The notes: generated by a model not told the origin, from the sequence alone. A stretch of 64,000 nucleotides of DNA from Paramecium tetraurelia (GCF_000165425.1 NW_001799055.1:189804-253803), one strand, 5' to 3'. Positions 34,111-48,100 are shown, counted from the stretch's first letter. Program-made: numbers and translations.

Positions 34111-35482
34111 TATAATAGTAACGATAGGTGTTGAATGATAATGATTTGCATACAATAATATACAAGGGCGAAATTGGTATCAATCAATTACTCATTTCTA
34201 GATTGTCAGGTATGCATATATTGGATGCACTCTCTGTTGCCAATTTCCATAGTCCTGATGCCTAGATCAAAGAACATTTGTATAAAACTGCCAAATAGAA
34301 TTACAAGTCAGATTAAGAACTCCCAAAGTTAATGTAGAGATATGAACTATCTTTGGCAATAATAGAAAATGATTCGCTTAATGCAAAAGTAATTTTCATC
34401 ACAAATTAATTTTTAGTAATATATATCCCTTTATGCAACAATCATGAAAACTAAGATTAAAGAGTTCTACACAAATTAGAAGAACCAGCTATTTAGTAAT
34501 GTTTATGTTCCTCCAAAATATTCCAGAACTTTAAATATATTCTGTTATAGTCCTAAATCAACAGGTTATTTGGCCTTGGTTTCAACAGTGTAGATGAATA
34601 CATTAATTGCAATGGAGGAAATGATGGCCTAGCTAGACTAATTGCAATAAGATTAGTTCTACACATTCGATTTGATATTTGAAGATGTAAATCTACCCTT
34701 TAAGCTTTAGAATGTAATACCTTCGATTAATTTTACTCCAGAGAAGGAATAGTAAAAATTGGTTAGAAGACATAAGAAATCGGTATCAGAACATTAAATT
34801 TTTGATTTTTAGAGGGAATAAAAAGAATAATCAATTATTAACTAAATTTAATCTCTTCCACAAGACAAAGCACGTAACAATATGTATTTATTTTAGTGTT
34901 TTTTTCATAAACAAAATAGCAGTCATTCCTCTAAGATGATTATCAGTTTCCATCATTAGACTAGATTAATTCATTTAAGCCGTTTCCAATTTAAGAAGAT
35001 AAGAAAAAAACTGAATAACCCTAATATTAATAATTATCTTTCGATTAGTAGAGATACGAGGAAGGAATTCCCAACATCGATGATTTAGAATTCTTTCCAC
35101 CTTTAGATTTGGTATCAACTGCTAGTTGTCCTTCATTGAACAATAAATTGCAGATGACAGATTAAAAGAAACAACCAGCCAATCCTATTTACACTGGAAG
35201 ACTTAAATTTTTCGATGAATAAAAGAATTATGGATTTATTGTTATGGATGAAGATAAATCAGATATATTTGTTCATTTAGATGATTTATAAAAGGCGGGT
35301 GTAACTAAAGAGGTTTTGAAAACATCTAAATAAGGCTTATTATTAAGGTATTCTAAATGATACAAAGTAGGTTTTAATTTAATTGTATGGTTTATGTGGG
35401 GAAATACAAAAAATCAAGAAAAGCTGTTGAATTGAAATTACTAGCGAACTAATAAGTGAATAATTTGAAGGGAATTGCCTGA
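34107..35482 (+). CDS. cold-shock-domain protein, 433 aa
   Basis: ATG 34107 overlaps the previous stop. Introns of 28, 23 and 23 nt close 434 codons. The N-terminal 330 residues are an uncharacterised helical region (ISRLSGMHILDALSVANF; NVYVPPKYSRTLNIFCYSP) with a Gln-rich part. The C-terminus is a cold-shock domain (about 345-425): GRLKFFDEQKNYGFIVMDE, DIFVHLDDLQKAGV, ending CMVYVGKYKKSRKAVEL. RNP1 (KNYGFIV) and RNP2 (DIFVHL) are both intact, so single-stranded nucleic acid binding is expected. It directly follows an RRM gene with no spacer; a single RRM+CSD gene is an alternative, but I found no intron that joins them. Confidence 0.85.
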
Positions 35483-35734
35483 TTTAAATAATCAAATATA
35501 TAGGCATATCAATAAAATTATTAATTTTAGAATCTATTATTATATTATTCACTGATATCTTTCAATGTATCAATCGAAGTATATAACTGACTACTCTATC
35601 AATCATGATGATATTTTTTAGAATATTATAAATTTATAGATTAAATTAGGATGATTGAAGAAAGAAATGCAAACTAATAATAATGAATCGTTCCTAAATA
35701 AACATAATTTATCTGATTATAATACTATATTATC

Positions 35735-36086
35735 TCATTTAGCATTCTTCTTGGCCTCTTATTATTTTTTGAGCTAATTAGCATCAACAAAGACAATAGT
35801 CTTGCATCTCTTAATAACTTTCAACCACTTTAATTTACACTTGACACATTCAAGCCTATTTTCCAAAAAATATATATACTTTAAAGCCACTTTTTTTGTT
35901 GTCTTTGCTTTCTTTCTGAAAATTGGCTTTGTTTATCCACCATACCCAGATTTGTTTCATGTCGTACCTTCTTCTGCCTTAAGCAAATGGGCTTTCCTTG
36001 CTCTTTTTGTATTGAGACACTTTGCAACTTTAATGGCTTCCACATTTTCTGCAATATGTCTTTCTGTTTTTAGGTACGTTCACCAT
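35735..36086 (-). pseudogene. RPL36A: ribosomal protein eL42 (L36a/L44e) gene with +1 frame conflict
   Basis: ATG 36084-36086, TGA 35735-35737, one 24-nt intron in the second half. The protein reads MVNVPKNRKTYCRKCGSHQS ... GRRRYDMKQ, then a +1 shift, then [20 protein letters not shown] and, after the intron, [18 protein letters not shown]. Both halves match eL42, including the C-x2-C...C-x2-C zinc ligands. The extra base lies in AAACAAATC on the minus strand (plus 35949-35957). An alternative is a 19-nt intron (GTATGG...CAAAG), which restores frame but deletes the universally conserved GYGGQTK. So: assembly error, decayed duplicate, or an expressed gene read with frameshifting. Labelled pseudogene only because the frame is broken as given. 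Confidence 0.85.
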
Positions 36087-36229
36087 TTAATATTTTTTAA
36101 ATAAAATTTAATCATTTTTTAAATTACTTTAAGAATAATTAGTGAATGTTAAGCCAATATCCCTATATTAAGGTGACTCATATAGTAATATTTCTATAAT
36201 TACTATGAAATAATATTGTAAGTTCATCA

Positions 36230-36897
36230 TCAATTGATATCCTTCAATAAATTGTGTATTTCTTCAGCAGAATAATCTGGATGCTGTGGTTTAATAAATG
36301 GCTATGAATTCGATCTCTTTAAAGGATGGGATGACTCCTGCTTTTTCAAATCATCAGCTGACTTATTCCTAAAAAGCATAAAAATTATAAAAACACTCGT
36401 TCTTCATAAATTATGGATCCTATGATAGTCGACACCAATGGGAGAGGGGATTGCTCTTTCCCGATGATTGAATCTGTTAATATTACTACATTCTGTTCCT
36501 AATATTTTTGCACCATCCTCTTTGGGTTTTGCTTCCTATTCTTAATGTTTCTATCTTCAGACTTAACCATCAAGTAAAAGGCAAAACAAATAAAGCACAC
36601 CAAAAAAATTCCAATCTATTGTTATTTTGACAAAAATATTTCGAAGTAATTATAAAAGGATGAGAGTTGCTCAATTAGAGTGCTTTTAGCTGCAGCCCAA
36701 TTTGTTATTTCTGATTTCAGATGGTTTTTCTGCCCATCCTATTGAACATCAGTTTGATAAAGGGCTAAATCTACATCACTTAATTTAATTTCTTATGCAT
36801 TAATTGGTTAATTGGATTTTGTTCTAAGTTATATTTACTTTTTTGGAATAGCAATAACTGTTGAACAAAGGAGTAAAATGCAAACAACTAATCTCAT
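36230..36897 (-). CDS. type I membrane protein, unknown function, 213 aa
   Basis: ATG 36895-36897, TGA 36230-36232. An intron of 26 nt (GTTTTT...TTTTAG, atypical GTT start) joins the last exon and leaves 214 codons. A signal peptide (MRLVVCILLLCSTVIA) is followed by a polar lumenal part, one transmembrane helix around residues 95-112 (IGIFLVCFICFAFYLMV) and a basic cytosolic tail ending IHNLLKDIN. No family recognised. A secretory-pathway or surface location is expected. Confidence 0.72.
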
Positions 36898-37124
36898 ATA
36901 AAACGGAATATTAATAAAATTATTATATATAAATTATTAATACTAATTGAGTATTATACAAGTTTCAAATATTATTTTATTTTGGCATTTTATTTTCTAT
37001 CCTTAAGGTTTTAAGGCCTTGTAATCCTTAAATATTTAGTTTAATGATTCTGTAACATGTATATCAGATGGTAGATTAATATTGTACATTACTATTATTG
37101 AAGATATTAAAATTAATAATTGAA

Positions 37125-38600
37125 ATGTTAATAATTGGAGCAATCCTCATCTCAGTTGAACTAACATTAGGAAAATTGACGGTTATAGCTCCATAGGAAT
37201 TAAAATAAGAATTGGATCAAAGGAGTGGAGATATATAATATAGCATAGCTAACTTTGGGTAAGTGTTAAATATAAAGAACAATATAGAAATATACCTTGG
37301 GGTCGTAGATTAAGTGGGACTCTTGATATTGCAAATCCTTTAGAAGCTTGCACAGAACTTAATTAAACTGTGAAGAGCCACTTTGTATTAATAAAAAGAG
37401 GAAATTGCTCTTTCGTGAAAAAAGTTAGACAGGCATAAAATGCAGGATATTAATTAGCAATAATAGAGGATGATAAGGGTGAATTAAATCATACCATAAC
37501 AATGTTTGATGACGGGACAGGATATGGAGTATTTGTTACAATAGTATATAGTTATAAATCCCTAGCATTTTTATATCGAAACAAGACGGAGAAATATTAA
37601 CAAAATATTTGAGGATGCCAAAATCAAACTTGGAGACTGAATAAATTCAATTACTCATCAAATTTGATGTTCGTAAAAAAAATAACGTAACTGCTTTGTT
37701 TGCCTTGAATATAACATCAGAAGAAACATATAAATTTTTGAGAGAATTTCAACCTTATTATCAAAAATTGAAAAATGAATAAAGTATTGTTTTTGGTAAT
37801 ATTGCTTTATTAGTTTAATACATTGTAATGTATCCATTGTATCAAATTGTTCCAAATCCGGATAAACCGATTGAGTATTAAAATTGTATATCATATGGTA
37901 AATACTGTTCACGAGATCCTGATGGATCAGGAATAGCAACAGGCAGGATGGTTGTGGAAGAGATACTTAGATAATTATGTATCTTTGAACAAAATTCTGA
38001 GAAATGGTTGGCTTATATGGTATATACTAATCAAAACTTTAGATATCATTCAGAGATAATTGCACATCAGCATAATAATATGAAAGTTGTTCACCTCTAG
38101 TCTAAGAAGAAGTTGGAATCAATTAATAAAAGGTAGAAAAATGCATAAGAGATTAATAAGAAAGTCATTCATTTTCAATAAAGAATGAAACCAGTAATTA
38201 CAAGTAGCACAATATTTTGGAGAATTAATTATATTTATGGTAGGCTTCTGGTGTATAATAACTGCCAGGAATCATAATTAATTAATAGGATTATTTAGGA
38301 CAAATCACTGGCGCTAATGTTTTTCTTGACATTTGTTATAGCTTTACAACAACGCCTGCATCTTGTGGCGAATATATTGATGGATAAACTAAGTAACAAG
38401 ATTCATCATCAAATCTTTATTTGACTATAGGTATTATTATATTCGTCATGCTCATATTTTTTATACTTCTCTTTTGTGTTTACACAAGATTAATTCAAAA
38501 AGAATTTAAGGAGAGTAGTTAGGCATAGGTCAATGAAATGGTGACATAATATATATAATTTTATGAATCCAAGGATAAGAAGAGCAAAGAAGCCATATGA
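37125..38600 (+). CDS. vacuolar sorting receptor-like protein, 466 aa
   Basis: Introns of 29, 23 and 23 nt give exactly 467 codons. A hydrophobic start (MLIIGAILISVELTLG) is the signal peptide. The lumenal part has a protease-associated (PA) domain (about 60-170; FVLIKRGNCSFVKKVRQAQN, AGYQLAIIEDDKGE, IPSIFISKQDG) and the plant/alveolate VSR central region (NCISYGKYCSRDPDGSG, ATGRMVVEEILRQLC), then further Cys and a segment ending SCGEY. One TM helix (LYLTIGIIIFVMLIFFILLF) precedes a short tail with YIQF, which fits a Yxx-hydrophobic clathrin-adaptor sorting signal. Role by family: receptor carrying soluble hydrolases from Golgi to vacuole, lysosome or secretory granules. Shorter than plant VSRs (about 620 aa) because the EGF repeats are missing. 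Confidence 0.9.
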
Positions 38601-39063
38601 AATATTTTATTTGTTTGTAAAAAAATAACTTCATTATTTTTTAATTTTCTTAGACTTTGGTAATTCCGTCTTTGTTTAACTCTTCTATTTGGTTTGTGTG
38701 GTCTTTTTTTGCTTTTTTATTGTTTTCTTTGGTTCGACATTTTTATTATCCTTTGGAACTGATTATTATTCTCCCTATATTTATTTACTATCTAAGCTCA
38801 CAATGGCCTTTTTTATAATATCCCTGTGCTTAGGATTTGATTTACTTTTTGTTTATCCATTTAAACCTAGGATCATGTTTTATATATTTAAATAATTATT
38901 AAATTCTATGTTGAAAATTTATTAAAGATGTTAAAAAAATATAATCATTTATTTCAAAGCATCAATGATGGATCATTTGAATTAAACTTCTTAATTAAAC
39001 TAACCAAACATAAATGTTAATTTTATGTTATCTAAAGAATAGTATACTTATTCAAGTAAATGA
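38597..39063 (+). CDS. possible small membrane protein, 141 aa (weak)
   Basis: A + frame from about 38610 to TGA 39061-39063 is open and encodes two strongly hydrophobic segments (VVFFCFFIVFFGSTFLLSF; MAFFIISLCLGFDLLFVY) and a polar C-terminus. The only start that fits is ATG 38597 (overlapping the VSR stop) with a 41-nt intron (GTTTGT...CTTAG), longer than normal here; this gives 142 codons. The hydrophobicity is real, but the gene model is doubtful, and a 3' exon of something else or chance cannot be excluded. Confidence 0.3.
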
Positions 39064-39151
39064 AATCAAAAATCAATATATTTAGAAAAAAAAATATTCT
39101 CTAAAACAAATTTATCAATCAATTATCAATTCATCATCAATTCATTTATGT

Positions 39152-42100
39152 TCAAAATTCGAACTTATTTTTACTGTTGAAAGATTCGGTATATTTTCTC
39201 TATTAGAAAAAGTACTTAATATAAATTTTATATAGATACTTTACTCTTGTAGTTATTTATTATGAATTAAATGCATTGTATAGAACAATATTCATAGATT
39301 ATTTTTTTGATGTCTAAAGTTTTTTGTAAGCTGTTTTTAACTTCTAAAAATTTTATTTGGCTCTTTCTCTGCTTTCAGCATTTGTTTTTAGTAATCTTAA
39401 GCACTACCTACTCATTCTAAACCTATATGGTAAATTTTTATGAATAGTCGATTTAACTAAATCAAACGTTTTTTCCATTTCATTCGTGTAGGCATTGAAA
39501 ATGTACAACAAGAGCTTGATTAAGAAAAATATATTAATGATAATTAATGTGAAAAAGTATATGACTGAAATATTATAGAATTCTGATTATTAGCCCATGT
39601 TTAAACCAATTCCTATGATAATTGAAATCTCGCAAATAATTGTTGACTAATAATCTAAATGATTTAATCTAGCAGATTTAAATGGTTGATATTTTAGATT
39701 CAAAGACCAATAGCTAAAAAGAATAAAGTAGATTAAAGATCCTTTTAATATGATTGAATCTTCATAATAGATTAAAACTAATATTAGCAATTCCTTATCA
39801 ACGATTTTGATGATTTCCCAAAAATATGCATTAGGTTTATACTCATAGTATAAATAACCAAGCAGACTCTTACCTCTTTTATAGATAAGCTTGTTTCTGA
39901 TTTTACACAAACTCACAAGCATGCCTAAAGGTATCAATATACCAAATAATGACAAAAAGGGTATACAAAAAGTAAGAACCCACTTTATATGCGTAGATGT
40001 ATTAAATTTAAATGCAACATTAGCTTGAATCCAAGGAACATTAGAAATTGTTCTGGTTGAAATCAGTGCTATAAGTGATCCAATTATACTTGGCTGAAAA
40101 TATATGTACATATAAATGATTGCTGTCATTACAATAGGTCCTCTATAATTGAGTTACTTGGTCGAAATTAAGATTGAATAAACGATTGAAAGAATACTAA
40201 AATAAAAACAAGGGATTAATAATTGCCAGATCAACCTTAAATAGTGAATATCCAAAGTTGACATATCAGCTAATATAAATGAATATATTGATTACTTAAA
40301 TAGCAGTCTAGAGAATAAGATATTCTTTGGATTGGATTGCCAATTCCATTTAAAAAGTAAAACAAATCTACTGGCAACCTTAATTTGAAAGAAGTCAAAG
40401 AACTAATTATTTATAAGTAATTTGTAAGAATTTTGATCAAATAAGGTGATTCAAGTTAATAGTTTTAAGCAGAATTAGCCCCTTTAACACTTAAAACTAT
40501 AGTAATTAAAGACCTAAAAATAATAATTATTATTGATTACCAAATACTGAATCCTATGATTTAAACTAAATTGTAACTAACATTGTCACATGAACCACAG
40601 GAGTACTATTGAGATGTAGAAAAGGACCCGCCTCCTCTGATATTCTATATGTCACACTATTCACACAATGCCCCTATGTGGCCTTCATAACAAGAAATAT
40701 CTCCATAATTCCATCCTCCTAAGCAGTTCTCTTCTAAATTTAAACATTCTTCTACAATATTGTTTTCAAAGTAAGGTCTCCAATATCCCTATTAAAAACT
40801 TAAAATAAATGAATACAGAACGTAAGTTCAATCCAAAAGATGTTACGTTAATTGTTGATTATTCATCTCTGATATAACATTTATTCAAATTAAGTTGATT
40901 TGAATATTAATCTAGACTTGGATCACATTCATGGCATGAATTATCTTGAATAGATTTTATCTAGCCCACACGACATTTGAAAGTGTTAATATTTACATAT
41001 AACTTATAATTGTTGTGAAATGACTAAATTATTACATTGTTTTCATCATATTAAGGTATTTTTATGCAAGAGCAGGAGATGACTAATTATAAATATGTTT
41101 TATTGGTATTTTCACTATCAAAATAAATGATCAAATCATCTAGATTATAATCATTTGTATTAGAATCAAAAGAAACAGACTTTTTATTAATTAATCCCTA
41201 ATTTGAGCTTTCCTGTACTTAGTTCTTTTCTAAATCAAAAACAAATGTCTCAAGAGTGCAATATGAATTAGTTAAATTATTTAATTTTGAATAATGATCA
41301 TCCAAAGCTACTACTCTAAATGTGAAATTCATGGGCTCTAATTACTCTGATAACTAATTAAATTTTTGGTATTCTTTTATTGGTGTTCCACTTGGTAAAT
41401 AAATAACATTGTCCTGTGATTCTAATGAATTACCTATAGATTCTATCAGACTATTTCTAGTATCTTATTCAATTATCGTGTTATAAATGTACTGATAATT
41501 ATTTAAAGTAATTGATAAATGAGTCGGAGCTTAAACCTCATTTTGACCATAATACGATGCCTGATTATCAAAAACAAAAGTATTATACTGTTTCATCTCT
41601 TACCTAACACTGTTATCAAAGTATACAGCTCCAGCTATACTTGCATTATTATTAATAATCTGACTGTCAACTAAAAATAAAAATGATTGATTTCCACTAA
41701 AATAAATTGCCCCACCAGCAACTTAGGCTTGGTTTTTAATAAATATAGAATTTAATATTATTATATTAGTTTGATTAGACAATAGGCAAGTTCCAAAAGT
41801 TGCAACATTTTCTTAACATTTATAATTTTTAATGATTATGTCATGATTAACTAACTCCAAAATCTTTTCGCTATTAGATGCAAGCAACCTATTTTATGTT
41901 GACTTTACGGCTGTTACATCAAAAACATCATTATTTATATACAAGCAACCCGCTTAGCCACAAAAGTTTTTCAATATTATCAAATCTTTAATTACAATTT
42001 AGTATGCATCAAGGGTCTATTTATTAATATAAAGATTAACTAAACCACTTAAGGAGTTTGAATAATAATTATTGGAAAGATTTATGTCGAACATTTAGAT

Positions 42101-45100
42101 CAGATCATTGCTTTTAATTTTGGAGATAGAAATAGCTGATAATTAGATAGCAGTATCTGAAAATAGCAATTTTTAGTTTAAGCATTCATTTTCCTCAACA
42201 TTATCCTCTTCATCCTCCTTTATAAAACTTGGAATGTCTGAAATGGCTTTTGAATTGCACTACATGTAAATTATTTTTTGAGAGATTGTATTCTAAACAA
42301 TCTCACATAGCCCATTTTATTTTTCAACCTACATAACATTATTGAAAGAGATAATTTTAATTAAAATTACTGTAGACAGATCTAATTAGATTAAATAATA
42401 AATATACCTTCCCTTGGCTATATTAGAATAATATTATTTTAAGGAGCAGTGCCTCCTAAAATTGTGATTTTATTCAAAATTACATCCCCTTAATCTACAC
42501 CTTCCAAAATAGATTCTCTAAAGATGTTGTCAATAAGAATGTCTTTTAAGATTAGAACTGTATTTTCAACATAGATAGACACAAAATTATTGATATCCAA
42601 TAATGCTTTCTAATTATTTATTAAATGTTTCATGTAATTAAAAAGAGCATCTTTTTGATTTTTAATAATTATCTTTTAAAGTTATATCACATTTTATAAT
42701 GAGTTTTTTTAGAAAGCTGCATGAATAACAGAACCTTTTCTAGATATACATTCTGATAGAGTCAAGTTATTAATTGACAAGTTTAGTTGATCTTAATTAG
42801 AAGAGACAAATAAAAAGCTTCCGTAATCTTTCGCCAAAATATTTTATGCCACTATGTCTTAGATTTCTACTTTACATCCACTAATTGGGATCTTAATAAA
42901 GATGCACCCTCCATTTTCTTCATTGTATTTAAAGAATGTAGTTAAATTCTTGAATGTTATATTGAACAATTTAATAATTTATCCACTAATGTACAATCCA
43001 ATTCCATTCAACCCTTATGAATTCTCCACTTGACTATTTTGTACAACTACAACATCGGCTTCAAGGTAGGAATTTCCGTATGCATTCTAAAAATCAAAGA
43101 TGGATTTTAAGTCATTCTGATATATAATCTAACTTAGAGGGTATTGCCAATCAATATTGTTTATAAGGATTTCGATATTCTAATAGGAATTATTAACGAA
43201 TTAAACTTAATCTAACATAATTTATTCAGAAATAATATTTATGACACTGTCAGTAGTGTTGGTTGCAAAATTATCATAAATTTAGTTGTTTTTTAAATTA
43301 ATTATTCCTGATGGACAATAGATTAGCAAAGCAACAGATGAAGCCTTTAATAAATTTTTTTAATAGTTGTGCAATTGATTTTACTTGATTTCAACCATTT
43401 CAACATTTACAATAATTTTTTAATTAGATGTGATGGATATTAAAGAAGCACTTGCATCTTTTTATGATGTAATTAATAAGTTATCTTTTATTATAAAATA
43501 TTTGATTGAAAGTGCATCTTAATCTGAGGATGAAGTTTTTGATTGAGTTGTGAATAATAGAAAACCAGAATTAATAAAGTTCATTCGAGTTATAATAAAA
43601 TTCTCCAATTTAGTATTCCTAACATCAAATAGTTAAATTAAACTAGGGAATTTATTGTTAGCTTTAATTATACTAGAACAATCATAATACTAGTGTAATA
43701 ACAGTATTTAAGATTAGGTAGCTATCAGGTCTGTAAATATAAGTGATTATAAATTAGTAAATATAAATTCCTATATGCCAAACCCTCTAATGATTTTGCA
43801 TGTTGATACTATGGCCTATTGTAATTGAATATATATTAAGTATGATTGCAACTGGTTATATGCTGATTATTATTTCTCGTCTATCATTACTTATTCTAAA
43901 AAGATATTTTTAATTGTGATTTCAGATGTTATTGAATCGAAGGCTTAGAAGTATAAAATTTCAGTTTCATAACTGGAAATCAAATTTTTAACTTTCAGAT
44001 TGTCAATTGAGTATATGAAGGTGATTTATTTTGATATTTAATTTTCAACCTAATTACGAATAAATGAGACTGATCCATAAGAGTGACAATCAGATATCAA
44101 TAATTAATTAATTGAGCCTGATCTTTCAAGTTATAAAAATGTTGAATCAATGATTACTAAATCCACTAATTCAATATTTTCAATGTTCGTTGATAAAGCA
44201 TAATTTAATAAGAAAAATGGCTCTGAGTTTTCTAACTTTCCTTATATAATAAAATTGGCTACAGTTATTGATTACAATATTTAATCATTTTATGTGTTCA
44301 ACAATGAACTATTCTTGAATACAGAGTTAATGCTAATATGTTTAAAATTAATAGATTAAATATCAGTGGATTTGAATTCTAAGATATTAGTATTCTCAAA
44401 AATGCTATGTTCAAATAAAAAATTCTCTATTTAAATAGAGGAGGTTTTTGAAATAGTATCATAAAAAAATGAAAAAAGACTTTTTTGGTTTTTATTTTTA
44501 ATATTCATATTTCTAAGGATCACCTAACTAAAGACTATTTCATTCAATTGGGTGCACTAAAAGCTAAAAAAAGTAGAGGTTGTTAAGGAAGTTGTTGATA
44601 TTACTATCTTGTATAATTGCAATTCAATGGATTTAAAGCCATATGCATTGATATTCTTATTATAAATGTTTGATTAAATCATAAATTGTACATTTTCAAA
44701 ACGTAATAAAGTAAAATCAATAAAGTGTAATTCTTCAAAAATAGTTATTTACAATTCTTTTTCAATATTAGACTTTATAGTTAATTGAACATCGCTAGAT
44801 ATAGTAAAATATATTACATAGCTTGAAACACATTTTTAGAGAAGGCTTAAGTTATATAACTTAATTAAGGAACCTAACAAACTTATTCACTTTTGGATAC
44901 AAGAATCAATTTGACTTTCTTAATTATCTTTTTGCTCATAATGCTGTAGATGGCATCAATATCAAACTAAATGGATATCATAAAATATTACTATTTAAAA
45001 GCTGTTTCCCTAAACATTATATTATAATAATTGTGAAAACATAACATTTTCTTTCTTAAATTTATTTTTTAAATCTATGTCTTAGATTAATTCTAATTAA

Positions 45101-48100
45101 GCAAGGTAATCTTCATCATTACAAAATAAATTTAATTCCAAAGTTACAACATTCTCACATGGCTCTGAATTCTAACATGATATAAATTATCCTAGGATAC
45201 TATCATAAAACAAAGTTTCATCATTCTAATATGGTTTTAAACATTAATAAGTTTAAATAGCATTGATATCAGTTTTAATGAACAGAGAATTAATGCTTTG
45301 AATTTCTTCATTTGTTCTTTCCCTGCAAAGTTCACAGTAACTAGGACAACCAGTACATTAATTTTATACTAGACTTAATAGATTATGATAGATATTCTGA
45401 CCACATGTTTAGCATGTATATTGACCATCTAAATAAATGCAACTTTAACAACTGTCATCACAATACTTAATGCATTTGTTATCTCTTAAAATATAACCCG
45501 TGTAACAAGATGTGCATATTATTTCATAATCATCTAAATTTTAGCTTTAATCCTAGCTCCAGTACTATTAAATAATAAATTTATTTATTTTACAAAATAG
45601 AAAAGATCAAAGGAAGAGTGTAGAAACTGGACAAGGGATATTAAATTGTTCTTCCATTCATCATTATATCCGATAGTCGAATGATAACATGTTTTACAAT
45701 GTAGATTTTCTGGACATAATTAACATTAACCAGTTAATCGAGTAGAATAATATCCTTATTGACATTTCAAACAGTAGGCATTTGTCTTCTGTTTTTTAGT
45801 ATAACACCAAAAACAATTCTACAATTGAGTATTGCAAAAATCTCCTTCAACACTGAAGCCACTTGAATATGGTGATTTAAAACAAATATTTTGGTAGCCG
45901 TAATCAACTCCAAGATAAACAAATTTGTAATAATATGCAATTGAACATTAATAGTCAATTACATCAAAAGGATCACAAGTACTTTACTGATAATTGTATA
46001 TAAAACCGTCTTAACATAATCCACAAATTGGTTTCTCATCTGATAAGTTATTAGAAGGTTAGAAATTATAAATAATAGCATTGTAAAAATAATTAGCCTA
46101 GGAGACTAAAACCACATTTTAGCAATTAGGAATATCTATTATTTTGCAATCCACTCCGTTGAATCGAATAGCCATTATTTTGTTATCAACACATGTTAAG
46201 CACCTTAAAAAATATTCTTAGGTTTGGATATTAAAATCTTCTCTGCAAAATTGACAATAGATTCCACAAGGCTAACATTATCCCAAATGGTTTACAGTAT
46301 ATTATCTATATAATCAATTGATAAATACGATTGACAAGTTAGACATTAGTATCCTATATTACTATCAGGGTTATTTTAACATGTTTTGCATTCCTTAGGA
46401 CATGGCAAACACATCTTCTCTTAAAAATTGAAAAAGTAATTTTCAATACAGGTTAAACAAACGTCTTTAGATTGACATACAATGCATGATTGAATACAAT
46501 TTAAACATTAAAGGTTATCGTAATATCTATTGGTTTTACATTTCATTCTTATTTATACACCTAAATGAAATTCATTACTATATTAACATTCCAAGTTAAG
46601 TTGCTTCACAAAATTCACTGGGCTCCTTCTAATAATTATAAATTTCTAATCTTTATTGATGAANNNNNNNNNNNNNNNNNNNNNNNNNNNNNNNNNNNNN
46701 NNNNNNNNNNNNNNNNNNNNNNNNNNNNNNNNNNNNNNNNNNNNNNNNNNNNNNNNNNNNNNNNNNNNNNNNNNNNNNNNNNNNNNNNNNNNNNNNNNNN
46801 NNNNNNNNNNNNNNNNNNNNNNNNNNNNNNNNNNNNNNNNNNNNNNNNNNNNNNNNNNNNNNNNNNNNNNNNNNNNNNNNNNNNNNNNNNNNNNNNNNNN
46901 NNNNNNNNNNNNNNNNNNNNNNNNNNNNNNNNNNNNNNNNNNNNNNNNNNNNNNNNNNNNNNNNNNNNNNNNNNNNNNNNNNNNNNNNNNNNNNNNNNNN
47001 NNNNNNNNNNNNNNNNNNNNNNNNNNNNNNNNNNNNNNNNNNNNNNNNNNNNNNNNNNNNNNNNNNNNNNNNNNNNNNNNNNNNNNNNNNNNNNNNNNNN
47101 NNNNNNNNNNNNNNNNNNNNNNNNNNNNNNNNNNNNNNNNNNNNNNNNNNNNNNNNNNNNNNNNNNNNNNNNNNNNNNNNNNNNNNNNNNNNNNNNNNNN
47201 NNNNNNNNNNNNNNNNNNNNNNNNNNNNNNNNNNNNNNNNNNNNNNNNNNNNNNNNNNNNNNNNNNNNNNNNNNNNNNNNNNNNNNNNNNNNNNNNNNNN
47301 NNNNNNNNNNNNNNNNNNNNNNNNNNNNNNNNNNNNNNNNNNNNNNNNNNNNNNNNNNNNNNNNNNNNNNNNNNNNNNNNNCATCTTCTATCGGACCACT
47401 AATATAATAAAACTCTTTTGTTTGTACTCTGCTTCTAGGTATGCCATTTTCAGCTCTCAATTACATGACCAAAATGATTAAATTTCCTGAATATTAAGTA
47501 TTATAATTGTATGTTCCTAAATAATAAACTAATGGCTCTTCATTCATAAAATAAAGCCTCAATTACATTAAAGCTCCATCCTTAGGAGTTCTACCTTAAT
47601 CAACGACAAAATAGTGCCATTCTTAGGTTTTCTCATAGAAATTATCTTTTTTTATAGACAAAGTATCATATTTTCTCAATTCTTCATCCTAATATAGTGG
47701 AACTCCAAAAGGGATCTTATAAAACTAAGCATTAAGATGAATTACTGTTTCGTTATTGTTTTCAAAGTCAACCTTTTATTTTCATAAATAAATACTGCAT
47801 AATAAAAGTCAAGCAATATATCTCCCTATTTTTTATTTGTTACATAAAATAAGTTATACATAATAAAAATTGATTGTTCTAATTGATAATACGACAGACC
47901 ATAATTTTTCTAATAATATGTGAATGCCTATTAATTAATAAATTCATACCTCGAAATAATTTTGCTTGACCCATCCTCTAATTGTATATCTTTAATTGTA
48001 GGAAAATAATTGAAAATTTAAGATTTCAAAATCATTCTTCGACAGATTTGGGTCTAATACTCTGAATAAATCAAAATTAAGTATGGTATTTTTCTAATTC

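Noticed and set aside
46565..47460. Four open frames of 243-280 codons covering the N run
   Set aside because: They exist only because unknown bases cannot be stops.
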